Shown in pieces: positions 7,998 to 16,480 of a stretch of DNA of 45,529 bases. Each line of letters opens with the position of its first letter. The first letter of the stretch is position 1. Under the pieces are notes generated by a model, which saw only the letters and a list, made by a program, of their open reading frames with translations, did not search any database and was not told the DNA's origin. The translations under genes and the position numbers were made by a program. Origin of the DNA: Anaerovibrio lipolyticus (GTDB taxonomy: Bacteria > Bacillota > Negativicutes > Selenomonadales > Selenomonadaceae). Location: positions 1-45,529 of the forward strand of contig NZ_JADYTY010000018.1 in the NCBI RefSeq assembly GCF_021531495.1. Reading direction: 5' to 3'.

Positions 7998-8267
7998 ATG
8001 GCAGTAACAAAGAAGATTCCTGCCAGATTATGTCTGGGCTGTCAGCAGCAGCATCCCAAGAAGGAGCTGGTACGGATAGTACGCAGTCCTGAGGGGGAGT
8101 TTTCTGTAGATCTGACAGGCAAGAAAGCTGGTCGGGGAGCATATATATGCAACAACAAGGAATGTCTGGAAAAGGCCTTTAAGAGTCATGGTCTGGATCG
8201 TTCCTTTAAGAGCAAGATTGACAAGGCTGTATATGATGAGCTGTTACAGCAGCTCCTTTCAGAATGA
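7998..8267 (+). CDS. rnpM: RNase P modulator RnpM (YlxR family)
   Basis: Small basic protein of 89 residues with the YlxR signature: IPARLCLGCQQQHPKKELVRIVR near the N-terminus, then GKKAGRGAYICNNKECLEKA (about 42-61). The cysteines C15, C18, C52 and C57 could bind a metal. Recent work on the family reports binding to the RNase P RNA and modulation of its activity (established for B. subtilis). The ATG follows the nusA stop by one base and the stop overlaps the next gene by four bases, so it is a tightly coupled operon member. Confidence 0.9.
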   Translation: MAVTKKIPARLCLGCQQQHPKKELVRIVRSPEGEFSVDLTGKKAGRGAYICNNKECLEKAFKSHGLDRSFKSKIDKAVYDELLQQLLSE

Positions 8268-8593
8268 TGAACGAACAGAAGATAATGAACCTGCTAAGTA
8301 TGGCACAGCGGGCTGGTCGAGTGGCCTCCGGTGATTTTGCTGTAACCAAGGCAGTACAAGGAAATAAAGTCCATTTGCTCTTGGTGGCAGGGGATGCTTC
8401 GGCAGAAACCCGTCAGCGATATGAGCAGATGGCGGCACGAGGAAAAATAAAAATAGTCTATCTTTGGGATAGAGAGCAGTTAGGTCATTGTATTGGCAAG
8501 GACTTTAGAGCAGTGGCGGCCGTAATGGATGCAGGATTTGCCAATGCAATTGCCCGCTTTTGTCCCACTGATGGAGAAACGGGGGTGGATTAA
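8264..8593 (+). CDS. ylxQ: YlxQ, L7Ae/L30e-family RNA-binding protein
   Basis: 109-residue L7Ae-like fold. The family pattern is visible in [21 protein letters not shown] (about 5-25), [20 protein letters not shown], and [25 protein letters not shown]7Ae proteins bind kink-turn RNAs; YlxQ's own target is not well established. Start codons at 8264 and 8267 are equally likely. It overlaps rnpM by 4 bases and infB by 1 (TAATG), showing translational coupling between ribosome-associated genes. Confidence 0.88.
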   Translation: MMNEQKIMNLLSMAQRAGRVASGDFAVTKAVQGNKVHLLLVAGDASAETRQRYEQMAARGKIKIVYLWDREQLGHCIGKDFRAVAAVMDAGFANAIARFCPTDGETGVD

Positions 8594-11157
8594 TGTCAAA
8601 ATACAGAATATATGACATCGCCAAGGAACTAAATACTGACAACAAAACTATCTTGGGCATTCTGCACAAGAATAATATTGAAGCTAAATCCCATTCCAGC
8701 ACAGTGGATGACAATGCCCGCCAGGTGGTAATCAAGGCGCTGCAGTCCCAGCAGAAGCCACAGCAGACTAAGGCTAATGCAAAGCAGACAGCTCCAAAGC
8801 CACAGAATGATGGTAAGCCACAGACTCATGCCAAGGCTCAGAAGCCACAGCAGAGTCATACTCAGCAGCCACAGGCTGGCAAGCAGGAGAAAAATCATCG
8901 TGAGGCTGGTGGCAATGGTCACAGTATTCGGGAGCGTAACGATAACAAAAATCGTCAGGGCCGTAATAATGGTGAACAGCATAATGCTGGTGATAACCAG
9001 AAGAAGCACAATGGCAGCCAGCAGGATCGTCGTAACGACAGGCATCAGCATAACAATGGTGGCAATGGCCATCAGAATGATCGCCAGAAGCCTGTAGGAG
9101 ATAGACCAAAGAATAACAGCAATCGTCCTGAGCGCAATGACCGTAACGACCGCAATGGTGGCCATAATGATAACAGGAACGAGAAGAAGAATAACCGCGA
9201 TAACCGGATGGAGCGTACTGACCGAATGGATAGAAATGATCGTAACCGCCAGAATGGTGGTCGCAATGACCGTAATGGCAAAAATGGCCGCAACAATTTC
9301 AACAACAATGGTTTTGGCGGCAAGAACAATCGCAATAAGAATAACCGCAACAAGAACAATCAGCAGCAGGCTCCAAAGATGGAAATAGCCCGCCCTAAGA
9401 ACATTAAAGTAGGGGAGACTATTATCGTCAAGGATTTGGCCAGCAAGATGAGCTGTACCGCAGCTGAGATTATCAAGAAGCTGATGCTGATGGGGGTTCT
9501 GGCCAGCATCAATCAGGAAATTGATTTTGATACAGCTGCCTTGGTGGCCAGCGAATTTGGAGTTAATGTAGAGGAGTTGCCACCAGAGGTAGATCCTACT
9601 CTGATTCCAGAGATTGTGGATGATCCAAAGACCTTGGTTCTGCGTCCACCTGTTGTTACCGTAATGGGCCATGTTGACCACGGTAAAACCTCTCTGCTGG
9701 ATGTTATTAGAAAGACTTCTGTATCCACCCATGAGGCTGGCGGTATTACCCAGCACATCGGTGCATATCAGGTAAAGTGTCAGGGCAAGAAGATTGTTTT
9801 CCTGGATACCCCAGGTCATGAAGCATTTACTGCTATGCGTGCCCGTGGTGCTCAGGTAACAGATATTGCCATTCTGGTAGTTGCTGCTGATGATGGTGTT
9901 ATGCCACAGACTGTAGAGGCTATCCACCATGCCAAGGATGCTGGTGTACCTATTATTGTTGCTGTCAACAAGATTGATAAGCCAGGTGCTAATCCAGCCA
10001 ATGTTAAGAATGAGCTGATGGAGCATGGTCTGGTACCAGAGGAATACGGCGGAGATACCATTATGGTAGAGGTTTCTGCCAAGAAAAATATTGGTATCAG
10101 CGATCTGCTGGAAATGGTATTGCTGGTTGCTGAGGTGAAGGAGCTGAAGGCTAATCCAAAGCGTGAGGCTCGCGGTGTTATTATCGAGGCACAGCTGGAC
10201 AAGGGCCGTGGTCCTGTAGCTACTGTACTGGTTCAGTCTGGTACTCTCCGCATTGGTGATTCCATTGTGGCTGGTACTACCTACGGTAAGGTTCGTGCCA
10301 TGCTGAACGATCGTGGTGAGAATGTGAAGAAGGCTGGTCCTTCTGTTCCTGTAGAGGTGCTGGGCCTTAACGATGTTCCAGCAGCAGGTGATGAACTGGC
10401 AGCTCTGGAGGAGAAGCAGGCTCGTACCATTGCTGAGAAGCGTATGGAGAAGCAGCGCAACGATATGATTCATGCCAAGAAGGTTTCCCTGGATGATCTC
10501 TTTAACCAGATTCAGGAGGGCCATCTGAAGGATCTGAATATCGTTGTTAAGGCCGATGTTCAGGGTTCTGTAGAGGCATTGAACAGTTCTCTTATGGGCT
10601 TGAACAAGAATGATGAGGTTCGTGTCCGTATTGTACACTCCGGTGTAGGTGCTGTTACTGAGTCTGATGTAATGCTGGCTTCTGCTTCCAATGCTCTGGT
10701 TATTGCCTTTAATGTGCGCCCAGATGCCAATGCCCGCCGCGTAGCAGATACCGAGGGTATTGATATCCGCACCTATCGGGTTATCTATGATGCATTGAAC
10801 GATGTTAAGGAAGCAATGAGCGGTATGCTGGCTCCTAAGTACAAGGAGATTATTCAGGGCAAGGTGGAGATTCGTCAGGTTATGAAATTCTCCAAGGCTC
10901 TGGTAGCTGGTTCCTATGTACTGGAGGGCAAGATTACCAATCAGTCCAAGATTCGTATTGTCCGTGACAATATTGAAGTATTTGATGGCGAGCTGGATGG
11001 TCTCCGTCGCTTCAAGGATGATGTGAAGGAAGTTGCTGCAGGCTACGAGTGCGGTATTACCATTAAGGATTACAAGGATTTCCGTGAAGGAGATATTATA
11101 GAGGCTTATATCATGGAGGAGGTAAAGACCTCTATCAATGATATAAATAAGGAATAA
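8593..11157 (+). CDS. infB: Translation initiation factor IF-2
   Basis: GTPase that places initiator fMet-tRNA on the ribosome. The N-terminus (1-50) is an IF2N domain ([21 protein letters not shown]). A long low-complexity spacer (about 55-258) made almost only of Asn, Arg, Asp, Gly, Gln, Lys and His follows, then a second IF2N domain (about 275-325). The G domain has GHVDHGKT (359-366), DTPGHE and NKID, then domains II-IV. Total length is 854 residues. The Asn/Arg-rich spacer is unusual; many IF-2 spacers are Ala/Pro/Glu-rich. The codons AAC/AAT/CGT repeat there in short imperfect RNDRN units. The gene starts at the ATG that overlaps the ylxQ stop and is followed 23 bases later by rbfA. Confidence 0.97.
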   Translation: MSKYRIYDIAKELNTDNKTILGILHKNNIEAKSHSSTVDDNARQVVIKALQSQQKPQQTKANAKQTAPKPQNDGKPQTHAKAQKPQQSHTQQPQAGKQEKNHREAGGNGHSIRERNDNKNRQGRNNGEQHNAGDNQKKHNGSQQDRRNDRHQHNNGGNGHQNDRQKPVGDRPKNNSNRPERNDRNDRNGGHNDNRNEKKNNRDNRMERTDRMDRNDRNRQNGGRNDRNGKNGRNNFNNNGFGGKNNRNKNNRNKNNQQQAPKMEIARPKNIKVGETIIVKDLASKMSCTAAEIIKKLMLMGVLASINQEIDFDTAALVASEFGVNVEELPPEVDPTLIPEIVDDPKTLVLRPPVVTVMGHVDHGKTSLLDVIRKTSVSTHEAGGITQHIGAYQVKCQGKKIVFLDTPGHEAFTAMRARGAQVTDIAILVVAADDGVMPQTVEAIHHAKDAGVPIIVAVNKIDKPGANPANVKNELMEHGLVPEEYGGDTIMVEVSAKKNIGISDLLEMVLLVAEVKELKANPKREARGVIIEAQLDKGRGPVATVLVQSGTLRIGDSIVAGTTYGKVRAMLNDRGENVKKAGPSVPVEVLGLNDVPAAGDELAALEEKQARTIAEKRMEKQRNDMIHAKKVSLDDLFNQIQEGHLKDLNIVVKADVQGSVEALNSSLMGLNKNDEVRVRIVHSGVGAVTESDVMLASASNALVIAFNVRPDANARRVADTEGIDIRTYRVIYDALNDVKEAMSGMLAPKYKEIIQGKVEIRQVMKFSKALVAGSYVLEGKITNQSKIRIVRDNIEVFDGELDGLRRFKDDVKEVAAGYECGITIKDYKDFREGDIIEAYIMEEVKTSINDINKE

Positions 11158-11180
11158 AAAAAGAAACGGAGGGTAGAGAT

Positions 11181-11546
11181 ATGAGCCAGCTTCGTATAGA
11201 AAAAATTCAGGAGCTCATGAAGCAGGAAATCAGCCAGATTATTCTGCAGGAGTTGAAGGACCCAAGAATCGGCTTTGTGACTGTTACCCAGGTAGAGATT
11301 ACCAGAGATTTGAGCAGTGCCAAGGTATTTGTCAGCATCATGGGCAATGATGAACAGATAGCCAAAAGCTGGGCTGGTCTGAATAGCTCTCTGGGCTTTA
11401 TCCGCCGTGAGGTGGGACATCGTATCCGCCTGAGAGTTACCCCTGAGTTAAAATTTGTTCTGGATAAATCTCTGGACTACAGCGATCATATTCAGAAGCT
11501 GCTGTTGCAGATTGAAAAGCAGGAGCACAGCAAGGATGCTGAGTAA
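11181..11546 (+). CDS. rbfA: 30S ribosome-binding factor RbfA
   Basis: Cold-adaptation and 16S rRNA processing factor, 121 residues, a KH-like fold. The family hallmarks are MSQLRIEKIQELMKQEISQI at the start, LKDPRIGFVTVTQVEITRDL (about 26-45) and GFIRREVGHRIRLRVTPEL (about 72-90). GGAGGG lies 5-10 bases ahead of the ATG. It is last in the rimP-nusA-infB transcript, since a terminator follows 13 bases after the stop. Confidence 0.95.
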   Translation: MSQLRIEKIQELMKQEISQIILQELKDPRIGFVTVTQVEITRDLSSAKVFVSIMGNDEQIAKSWAGLNSSLGFIRREVGHRIRLRVTPELKFVLDKSLDYSDHIQKLLLQIEKQEHSKDAE

Positions 11547-11558
11547 ATAAAAATCGAG

Positions 11559-11607
11559 AAGCTGTCGTATTTTGTGGTAATAATCCATAACGCGACAGCT
11601 TTTTTTG
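11559..11607 (+). terminator. Intrinsic terminator after rbfA
   Basis: 9-bp stem AAGCTGTCG (11559-11567) / CGACAGCTT (11593-11601) followed by a run of seven or eight T. The 25-base loop can form a weaker inner stem (TGG/CCA). It closes the rimP-rbfA unit before nrnA. Confidence 0.85.
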
Positions 11608-11656
11608 TTGTATAATAAGAAATAGTTAATTGAATTTGAGAAAGGAAGTGGTTCCT

Positions 11657-12592
11657 GTGCATATAACATTAAAGGAAACAGCAGCCAAAATGCTGGAGGC
11701 AGAAAATCTTGTGATTACCACTCATGTAAATCCTGATGGTGATGCCTTAGGCTCCTCTTTGGCTTTGTATCATATGCTGGTACGTCTAGGGAAGAATGTG
11801 GAGGTGCTGGTAGACGACGATATTCCGGAGAGTTTTGGCTTTTTGCCAGATATAGAGGCCATACAGAAGCCGGAAAAGGAAAGCTATCCTGCAGATTATC
11901 TGATTATGCTGGATGTGTCTAAAGATAGAATAGGACAGGTGCTGAACAAATGTCAGGCTCCTATTATCAATATTGACCATCATCGCACCAATGATGGAGA
12001 GGCAGATTTCCTCTATCTGGATGCAGAAAAGGCTGCTACAGCAGAGATTATTTATCAGTTGGCGCAGGAATTGACTGTTACGCCAGACTCAGCAGTAGCC
12101 CTATGTATCTATACAGGGCTTTCCACAGATACAGGTAATTTTCGTTTTTCCAATACTAGTGCCTTTACCCTGCGGGCAGCTGCAGATATGGTGGAGGCAG
12201 GAGCTCAGCCTCATGTGGTTTCGGAGGCTTTGGAGAAGCGCAGCTTCAAGGAAGTGCTGGATAGAGCCAAAGCTATGGAAACCATTGAAATGGCTATGGA
12301 GGGGAGAGTAGCAGGTATTTTTATTGACAATGTTCTCTACGAAACCCTTGACACCACAGAGGGCTTTATTGATGGAGTAAGAATCATTGATGGAGTAGAT
12401 GTGGCTGTGCTTATGAAGGAAGTGGAGCCAGGGAAATGCCGAGTTAGCATGCGCTCCAAGGGTGTGGATGTTAGTGTAATTGCCACAGAATTTGGCGGTG
12501 GCGGTCATGTGCGGGCAGCAGGCTGTACCATTGAGGAGCCTTTAGTCGAAGCCAAGACCAAGCTGCTGGAGGTAATCAGCAGACATATTTGA
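11657..12592 (+). CDS. nrnA: Bifunctional oligoribonuclease / pAp phosphatase NrnA (DHH family)
   Basis: Degrades nano-RNAs and, in characterised members, dephosphorylates 3'-phosphoadenosine 5'-phosphate. The DHH motifs are present: HVNPDGDALGSSLAL (about 24-38), LDVSK, and IDHHRTND, with the DHHA1 substrate-binding motif GGGGHVRAAGC near the end. GTG at 11657 is preferred as start because AAAGGAAG lies 8 bases before it and the protein then opens MHITLKETAAKML; a TTG at 11630 would add nine residues. In Firmicutes nrnA typically sits between rbfA and truB; here truB, ribF and rpsO do not follow. Confidence 0.9.
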   Translation: MHITLKETAAKMLEAENLVITTHVNPDGDALGSSLALYHMLVRLGKNVEVLVDDDIPESFGFLPDIEAIQKPEKESYPADYLIMLDVSKDRIGQVLNKCQAPIINIDHHRTNDGEADFLYLDAEKAATAEIIYQLAQELTVTPDSAVALCIYTGLSTDTGNFRFSNTSAFTLRAAADMVEAGAQPHVVSEALEKRSFKEVLDRAKAMETIEMAMEGRVAGIFIDNVLYETLDTTEGFIDGVRIIDGVDVAVLMKEVEPGKCRVSMRSKGVDVSVIATEFGGGGHVRAAGCTIEEPLVEAKTKLLEVISRHI

Positions 12593-12671
12593 GAACTAAC
12601 TGGAATAATTGTGGATAAGATATGGCATTATTCGTATAATTATGTCAATAAAAAAACAGGAGGAAAAACTA

Positions 12672-13199
12672 ATGAGTGATGTTTTGCAGAAAATGGAAAC
12701 CAGAAGAAGTATTCGCAAGTTCAAAGGGGATATGGTGCCACAGGATATTATGGATAAGATTATTGAAGCAGGTCTTTATGCTGCCAGTGGTCATGGTGAG
12801 CAGAATACTATCATGATTCAGGTAACCAATAAGGAACTGCGGGACAAAATTTCCCAGATGAATTGCCAGATTGGTGGCTGGAAGGAAGGCTTTGATCCAT
12901 TCTATGGCGCACCAGCTATGATTATTGTTTTGGCTAAAAAGAGTTGGCCTAACCGGGTTTATGATGGCAGTCTGGTTATGGGAAATCTTATGCTGGCCGC
13001 CCATGAGCTGGGCATTGGCAGCTGTTGGATTCACAGAGCCAAGGAAGAATTTGAAATGGATTGGGGCAAGGAGTTACTAAAATCTCTGGGTATTGAGGAA
13101 GAATATGAAGGTATTGGTCACTGCGCCCTGGGCTATGTGGAAGGGGAATATCCTAAAACTCCAGCCCGTAAGCCTAATAGAGTATTCTATGTAAAATAA
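12672..13199 (+). CDS. Nitroreductase family protein
   Basis: Small FMN-dependent oxidoreductase of 175 residues. It starts MSDVLQKMETRRSIRKFKGD (the RRSIRKF phosphate-binding motif of nitroreductases, about 10-16), has GLYAASGHGEQN (about 31-42) and ends in the conserved LGIGSCWIHRAKEEF / GHCALGYVEGEYPK region. The ATG at 12672 follows AGGAGG (12659-12664), so an upstream ATG at 12609 is not used. A TATAAT at 12635-12640 may be its -10 box. The physiological substrate cannot be told from sequence. It is a stand-alone gene ended by a shared terminator. Confidence 0.88.
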   Translation: MSDVLQKMETRRSIRKFKGDMVPQDIMDKIIEAGLYAASGHGEQNTIMIQVTNKELRDKISQMNCQIGGWKEGFDPFYGAPAMIIVLAKKSWPNRVYDGSLVMGNLMLAAHELGIGSCWIHRAKEEFEMDWGKELLKSLGIEEEYEGIGHCALGYVEGEYPKTPARKPNRVFYVK

Positions 13200-13242
13200 G
13201 GCACTATGCCCATCTTTTATGGGTAGCTGCAAGACAATAAAA

Positions 13243-13319
13243 AATCCCCCAAGGGAGCTGATGGCAGATTAGATTCATTTTGATACCTATCTGCTAGGAC
13301 AGTCCCTTGGGGAATTTTT
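13243..13319. terminator. Bidirectional terminator between nitroreductase and hsp20
   Basis: Outer stem CCCCAAGGGA (13247-13256) / TCCCTTGGGG (13303-13312), with A-tract to its left and T-tract to its right, so it ends with U-runs on both strands. An inner GCAGAT/ATCTGC stem (about 13264-13294) lengthens the hairpin. It lies between convergent genes. Confidence 0.85.
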
Positions 13320-13360
13320 ATATAGGGTAGGAATTTATAGGATGTATATACACTATGGGG

Positions 13361-13828
13361 TTACTTAATAGCAATCTTGGTGTTGCGCTGTACCTCTGGG
13401 GCCTTTGGCAAGGTAACCTTCAGTACACCACCTTCAAACTGGGCCTCAATCTTGCTTTCGTCAATGCTGTCAATATAGAAAGAACGGCTAATGGTACCGG
13501 TGTGACGCTCACGGCGGATATAATTGCCCTTATCGTCCTTCTGGTCATTGCTTTCATCCTTCTTGGCCTCGATAGTCAGATAATTGTTGTCGTAGTTCAA
13601 GGCAATATCCCTTTTGTCCACGCCAGGCAAATCAGCAATCAACTCATAGGAATCACCATTATCCTTTACATCAACCTTCATATTGGTGGTCATAGGCATA
13701 TCGCCAAAGCCGGCAAAAGGATTAGCGAAGAAGGAGTCATTGAATACATCAAACAGGCTGTTGAAGCCATCCTCTTTCTTGGCAACTTCGTTATTTTTTT
13801 TGGAACCAAATGGAACTAAACCGAACAT
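13361..13828 (-). CDS. Small heat shock protein, Hsp20/alpha-crystallin family
   Basis: ATP-independent holdase that binds unfolding proteins in the cytoplasm. 155 residues: an N-terminal arm with FNSLFDVFNDSFFANPFAGF (about 19-38), the alpha-crystallin domain (about 47-145, MKVDVKDNGDSYELIADLPG) with the GGVLKVTLPK motif, and a short tail ending in TKIAIK, where the I-x-I motif mediates oligomer contacts. The start at 13828 (MFGLVPFG) follows GAAAGGAG; longer reading upstream is 5' UTR. A strong promoter lies about 145 bases upstream. Confidence 0.93.
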   Translation of the reverse strand: MFGLVPFGSKKNNEVAKKEDGFNSLFDVFNDSFFANPFAGFGDMPMTTNMKVDVKDNGDSYELIADLPGVDKRDIALNYDNNYLTIEAKKDESNDQKDDKGNYIRRERHTGTISRSFYIDSIDESKIEAQFEGGVLKVTLPKAPEVQRNTKIAIK

Positions 13829-13947
13829 AATTAGGACTCCTTTCAAAGAATCTACACAAAATATTTTATCTTCCCTTTTCAGGGGATGTATTTGGCAGCT
13901 ATGAATATAACTGCCTGGAGCTTTCATTCTGTCTTGGGATTTCTCTC

Positions 13948-14029
13948 TTTGACTTTTTGCTCTTTCTGATTATTATTATAGCAATATTGGTCAAAAAGTC
14001 AAGAATAATTTTTGATTTATTGACTTTTT
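13948..14029 (-). promoter_or_regulatory. Candidate heat-shock operator: repeated TTTGAC(T/C) half-sites at the hsp20 promoter
   Basis: TTGACTTTTTG (13949-13959) and its exact reverse complement CAAAAAGTCAA (13992-14002) flank the -10 box; a third TTGACTTTTT lies at 14020-14029. The site at 13989-14003 reads GGTCAAA-A-AGTCAAG, which resembles the CtsR heptad (RGTCAAA-NAN-RGTCAAA) but with a 1-base instead of 3-base spacer. The repressor identity is inference. Confidence 0.45.
13975..14002 (-). promoter_or_regulatory. Sigma-A promoter of hsp20
   Basis: On the minus strand TTGACT (14002-13997), 16 bases, TATAAT (13980-13975). This leaves a 5' UTR of about 140 bases. No CIRCE element (TTAGCACTC-N9-GAGTGCTAA) is present. 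Confidence 0.75.
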
Positions 14030-14120
14030 ATTTGGAGCAATATGGATGATGTGCTTTTTCTACAGGCGGGGCAGGTTGCATCATATATGGTACAACCTGG
14101 TTCAAAGTGTATGCTCAGCA

Positions 14121-14149
14121 TTTACTTTGGATAATGTAGGGGGTATAAT
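14121..14149 (+). promoter_or_regulatory. Sigma-A promoter of murI
   Basis: TTTACT (14121-14126), exactly 17 bases, TATAAT (14144-14149), about 80 bases before the start codon. Just upstream is an inverted repeat CAGGTTG (14072-14078) / CAACCTG (14093-14099) that could be an operator. Confidence 0.7.
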
Positions 14150-14228
14150 ATAGAGGTTAAAATGAGGTGTTTTATGGCTCTGGCTCTATATATTATGAAG
14201 TCTTAGTATCTGTTAGGCTGGGATAAAA

Positions 14229-15035
14229 ATGGAAGTGTGTGTAATGGAATTTAATTTAGATAAAGATGCTCCTATTGGGGTTATGGATAGTGGCATGGGT
14301 GGCATTAGCGTTTTGCGGGAGTTGGTAAAGCTGCTGCCTCATGAGAACTTTATTTTCTATGGGGATTCGGCCAATGCTCCCTATGGCAGCCGCAGTACAG
14401 AAAATATCTATGAATTAACGGAAAATGTGGTTCAGAAGCTGATAGCCAAAGGGGTAAAGGGGGTAGTTATTGCCTGCAATACTGCCAGCAGTGCCGCAGG
14501 CCGGCGCTTGCGGGAGGAATATCCTCAACTGCCTATTGTGGCCATTGAACCAGCTCTAAAGCCAGCTGTAATTGGCTGTCCCAATGGCAGGGTAGTGGTG
14601 TTGGCTACGGAAGCCACTTTGCGTGAGAAAAAGTTTGCCAACCTGCTGGAACAGTGGCAGGGCAAGGCGGAAATCATCAAGCTGCCTTTGCCAGGGCTGC
14701 CAGAGTTTGTGGAGCGGGGAGAACTGGATTCTCCTGCTTTGCGGGAATTTTTGCAGGGATATTTCAAGACCTTGGGGGATAAACCAGTAGACGGTGTGGT
14801 GCTGGGTTGTACCCATTATCCTTTCGTCCGCAAGGTTATAGGTGAGCTGTTGGGGCCCCAGGTGAAAATCTACGATGGAGCCGCTGGTACAGCCAGACAG
14901 CTGAGAAGAAGGCTGTTTCGCCGTCAGCTTTTGTCCGATAGACAGGCAAAGGGACAGGTGCAGTGGTTGAACAGCAGTCCTAATCCAGAGATGATAAATT
15001 TATCGCAAAAATTATTTAATATTCAGATTGATTGA
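14229..15035 (+). CDS. murI: Glutamate racemase
   Basis: Makes D-glutamate for peptidoglycan. The two catalytic cysteines are seen in VIACNTASSA (C83) and LGCTHYPF (C194), and the N-terminal IGVMDSGMGGISVL and YGDSANAPYGS motifs are standard. 268 residues from ATG 14229; ATG 14244 (MEFNLDKD) is an equally reasonable start since GGAAG lies before it. It is monocistronic and convergent with the chromate transporter pair that ends 34 bases away. Confidence 0.95.
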   Translation: MEVCVMEFNLDKDAPIGVMDSGMGGISVLRELVKLLPHENFIFYGDSANAPYGSRSTENIYELTENVVQKLIAKGVKGVVIACNTASSAAGRRLREEYPQLPIVAIEPALKPAVIGCPNGRVVVLATEATLREKKFANLLEQWQGKAEIIKLPLPGLPEFVERGELDSPALREFLQGYFKTLGDKPVDGVVLGCTHYPFVRKVIGELLGPQVKIYDGAAGTARQLRRRLFRRQLLSDRQAKGQVQWLNSSPNPEMINLSQKLFNIQID

Positions 15036-15068
15036 TTTTTTCTACAAGAAAAGCCATTGACAGAAATG

Positions 15069-15635
15069 TTACAGTCCAGCTATTCCCAATAATAGCCCCA
15101 GTACCCCGCTAAGGGCCAGGAGATTTATGACGCCCATTTTACGGCGAACTGCAATAAGAGCCAGGGCAAGGATAATTATTCCCTTAGTGTCGAATTGACT
15201 AAAATCCGTAGGCATAGTTTCTGTGTTCCAGACAGAGAGGTAAAGAAAGCTAAGGCCAGCAGCGAAAATCAAGGCGATTACAGCTGGTCTTAGACCATTC
15301 AGAATGCCCTTAATGGCGCTGATATCGCCGTATTTTTTCAACAGCCAGGTAACTCCCAGACAGAGAATCAGGGAAGGGGTAACAAAGCCTACTGTGGCGG
15401 CAATGGAGCCCCAGAAGCCAGCAATCTTGGTGCCAGCAAAGGTGGCCGCGTTAATGCCAATAGGCCCCGGAGTCATCTGGGATATGGTGAAGATGTCAAT
15501 AAACTCATTCAAGGTCAGCCATTGGTAATTATCTACCACAGCAGCCTGAATCCAAGGCATAGAGGCATAACCGCCACCTACGCAGAAAAGACCGATTTTG
15601 AAAAACTCCCAATAGAGGAGCAAATAGATATCCAT
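15069..15635 (-). CDS. Chromate transporter, half-size subunit (second of pair)
   Basis: 188-residue membrane protein of the CHR family, one-domain type. It shows FKIGLFCVGGGYASMPWIQ (about 11-29) and TISQMTPGPIGINAATFAG (about 50-68), the two signature motifs, and about five or six hydrophobic segments. Short-chain CHR proteins work as pairs made by adjacent genes; the partner starts 12 bases upstream. Chromate efflux is established for some pairs, but for many members the substrate is not known. Confidence 0.88.
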   Translation of the reverse strand: MDIYLLLYWEFFKIGLFCVGGGYASMPWIQAAVVDNYQWLTLNEFIDIFTISQMTPGPIGINAATFAGTKIAGFWGSIAATVGFVTPSLILCLGVTWLLKKYGDISAIKGILNGLRPAVIALIFAAGLSFLYLSVWNTETMPTDFSQFDTKGIIILALALIAVRRKMGVINLLALSGVLGLLLGIAGL

Positions 15636-15647
15636 AGTGATGCCTCC

Positions 15648-16229
15648 TTAATTATATTTGGGATTCCGCAGTAAGGCCAGACCGATTAGGCCATCCACAA
15701 TAACGCAATACATGAGATTTACATCAAAGGCCAGCACTGCCACCATTGTACCTAGGAAAATCAGGCAGGGCAGCAGCAGCTTTTTCTTAAAGAGCTTTTG
15801 TACCAGATTGATAACCACATTGATGATAATGGCAGTGGCACCGCATTGCATTCCCTTTAGCACCAGCTGAATATACTGATTGTGGGCAAACAAATCATAG
15901 CACAGAGCAATGAGAGACATGGTAATCAAGGGAGGAAGTATGGTAGCCATAAGAGTTACCATGGTGCCCATCAAGCCGGACATACGATAGCCCAGCATAA
16001 TGGAAGCATTAATGGCCATAACTCCCGGCATGGACTGGGCAATAGCCACAATATCCAAGGTTTCCTTGTCGTCAATCCAACCGTATTCATCTACGAATTT
16101 GGATTTCAGCAGGGGGATGATAACCATGCCTCCACCTACGGTAAAGGCGCTAATGAGAAAGGTGGATTTGAATAGCACCCAATAAAAACGCCGAGTGCCT
16201 GGCTGTAGTTCCATTTTGTTTTCTGGCAT
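15648..16229 (-). CDS. Chromate transporter, half-size subunit (first of pair)
   Basis: 193 residues, the N-terminal-type half of the CHR pair: FKSTFLISAFTVGGGMVII (about 21-39) and VAIAQSMPGVMAINASIMLG (about 66-85). It starts at 16229 behind AAAGGAGGC and is followed by its partner after 18 bases, so the two form a two-gene operon transcribed away from the permease. A palindrome sits in the promoter region. Confidence 0.88.
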   Translation of the reverse strand: MPENKMELQPGTRRFYWVLFKSTFLISAFTVGGGMVIIPLLKSKFVDEYGWIDDKETLDIVAIAQSMPGVMAINASIMLGYRMSGLMGTMVTLMATILPPLITMSLIALCYDLFAHNQYIQLVLKGMQCGATAIIINVVINLVQKLFKKKLLLPCLIFLGTMVAVLAFDVNLMYCVIVDGLIGLALLRNPKYN

Positions 16230-16260
16230 AAAATAGCCTCCTTTAGATTGTTTCTTTTCG

Positions 16261-16289
16261 ATTATAACACCTATATTAGGTAAATAAAA
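16261..16289 (-). promoter_or_regulatory. Promoter and palindromic operator of the chromate-transporter pair
   Basis: Minus-strand -10 box TATAAT (16266-16261). The perfect palindrome ACCTATATTAGGT (16269-16281) lies between it and a weak AT-rich -35 region, where a repressor could block RNA polymerase. The regulator is not in the window. Confidence 0.5.
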
Positions 16290-16331
16290 TATTTTTGCTT
16301 TTTTCAGGTGTTTTTTCTCTAAAAAAACAGG

Positions 16332-16380
16332 GTTTTCGGCGAAAATTTTTGTAGTATTTCCCCGAAAAAAGTGGTATTAT
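16332..16380 (+). promoter_or_regulatory. Upstream region of the amino-acid permease: inverted repeat and -10 box
   Basis: TTTTCGG (16333-16339) and CCGAAAA (16362-16368) form an inverted repeat directly ahead of TGGTATTAT (-10 at 16375-16380, extended type). A clear -35 box at 17 bases is lacking. It is the only promoter-like signal I find before the permease. Confidence 0.35.
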
Positions 16381-16480
16381 ACACTAGAATAATGTTGTAT
16401 CAGAATGTTATGTCTGATAGGGTGCAGTAGTTGACATCTCAAGGTAGATGCCTACAAGGAAAGGTTGTGTTACAAGGACA

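Noticed and set aside
8629-10638. 669-codon open frame on the minus strand across infB
   Set aside because: It is the mirror of infB: codon bias of the real gene keeps the opposite strand open. Its protein is Leu/Ile/Thr-rich without family features, and infB is certain.
13829-14228. CIRCE element controlling hsp20
   Set aside because: No TTAGCACTC/GAGTGCTAA pair is present; other repeats were recorded instead.
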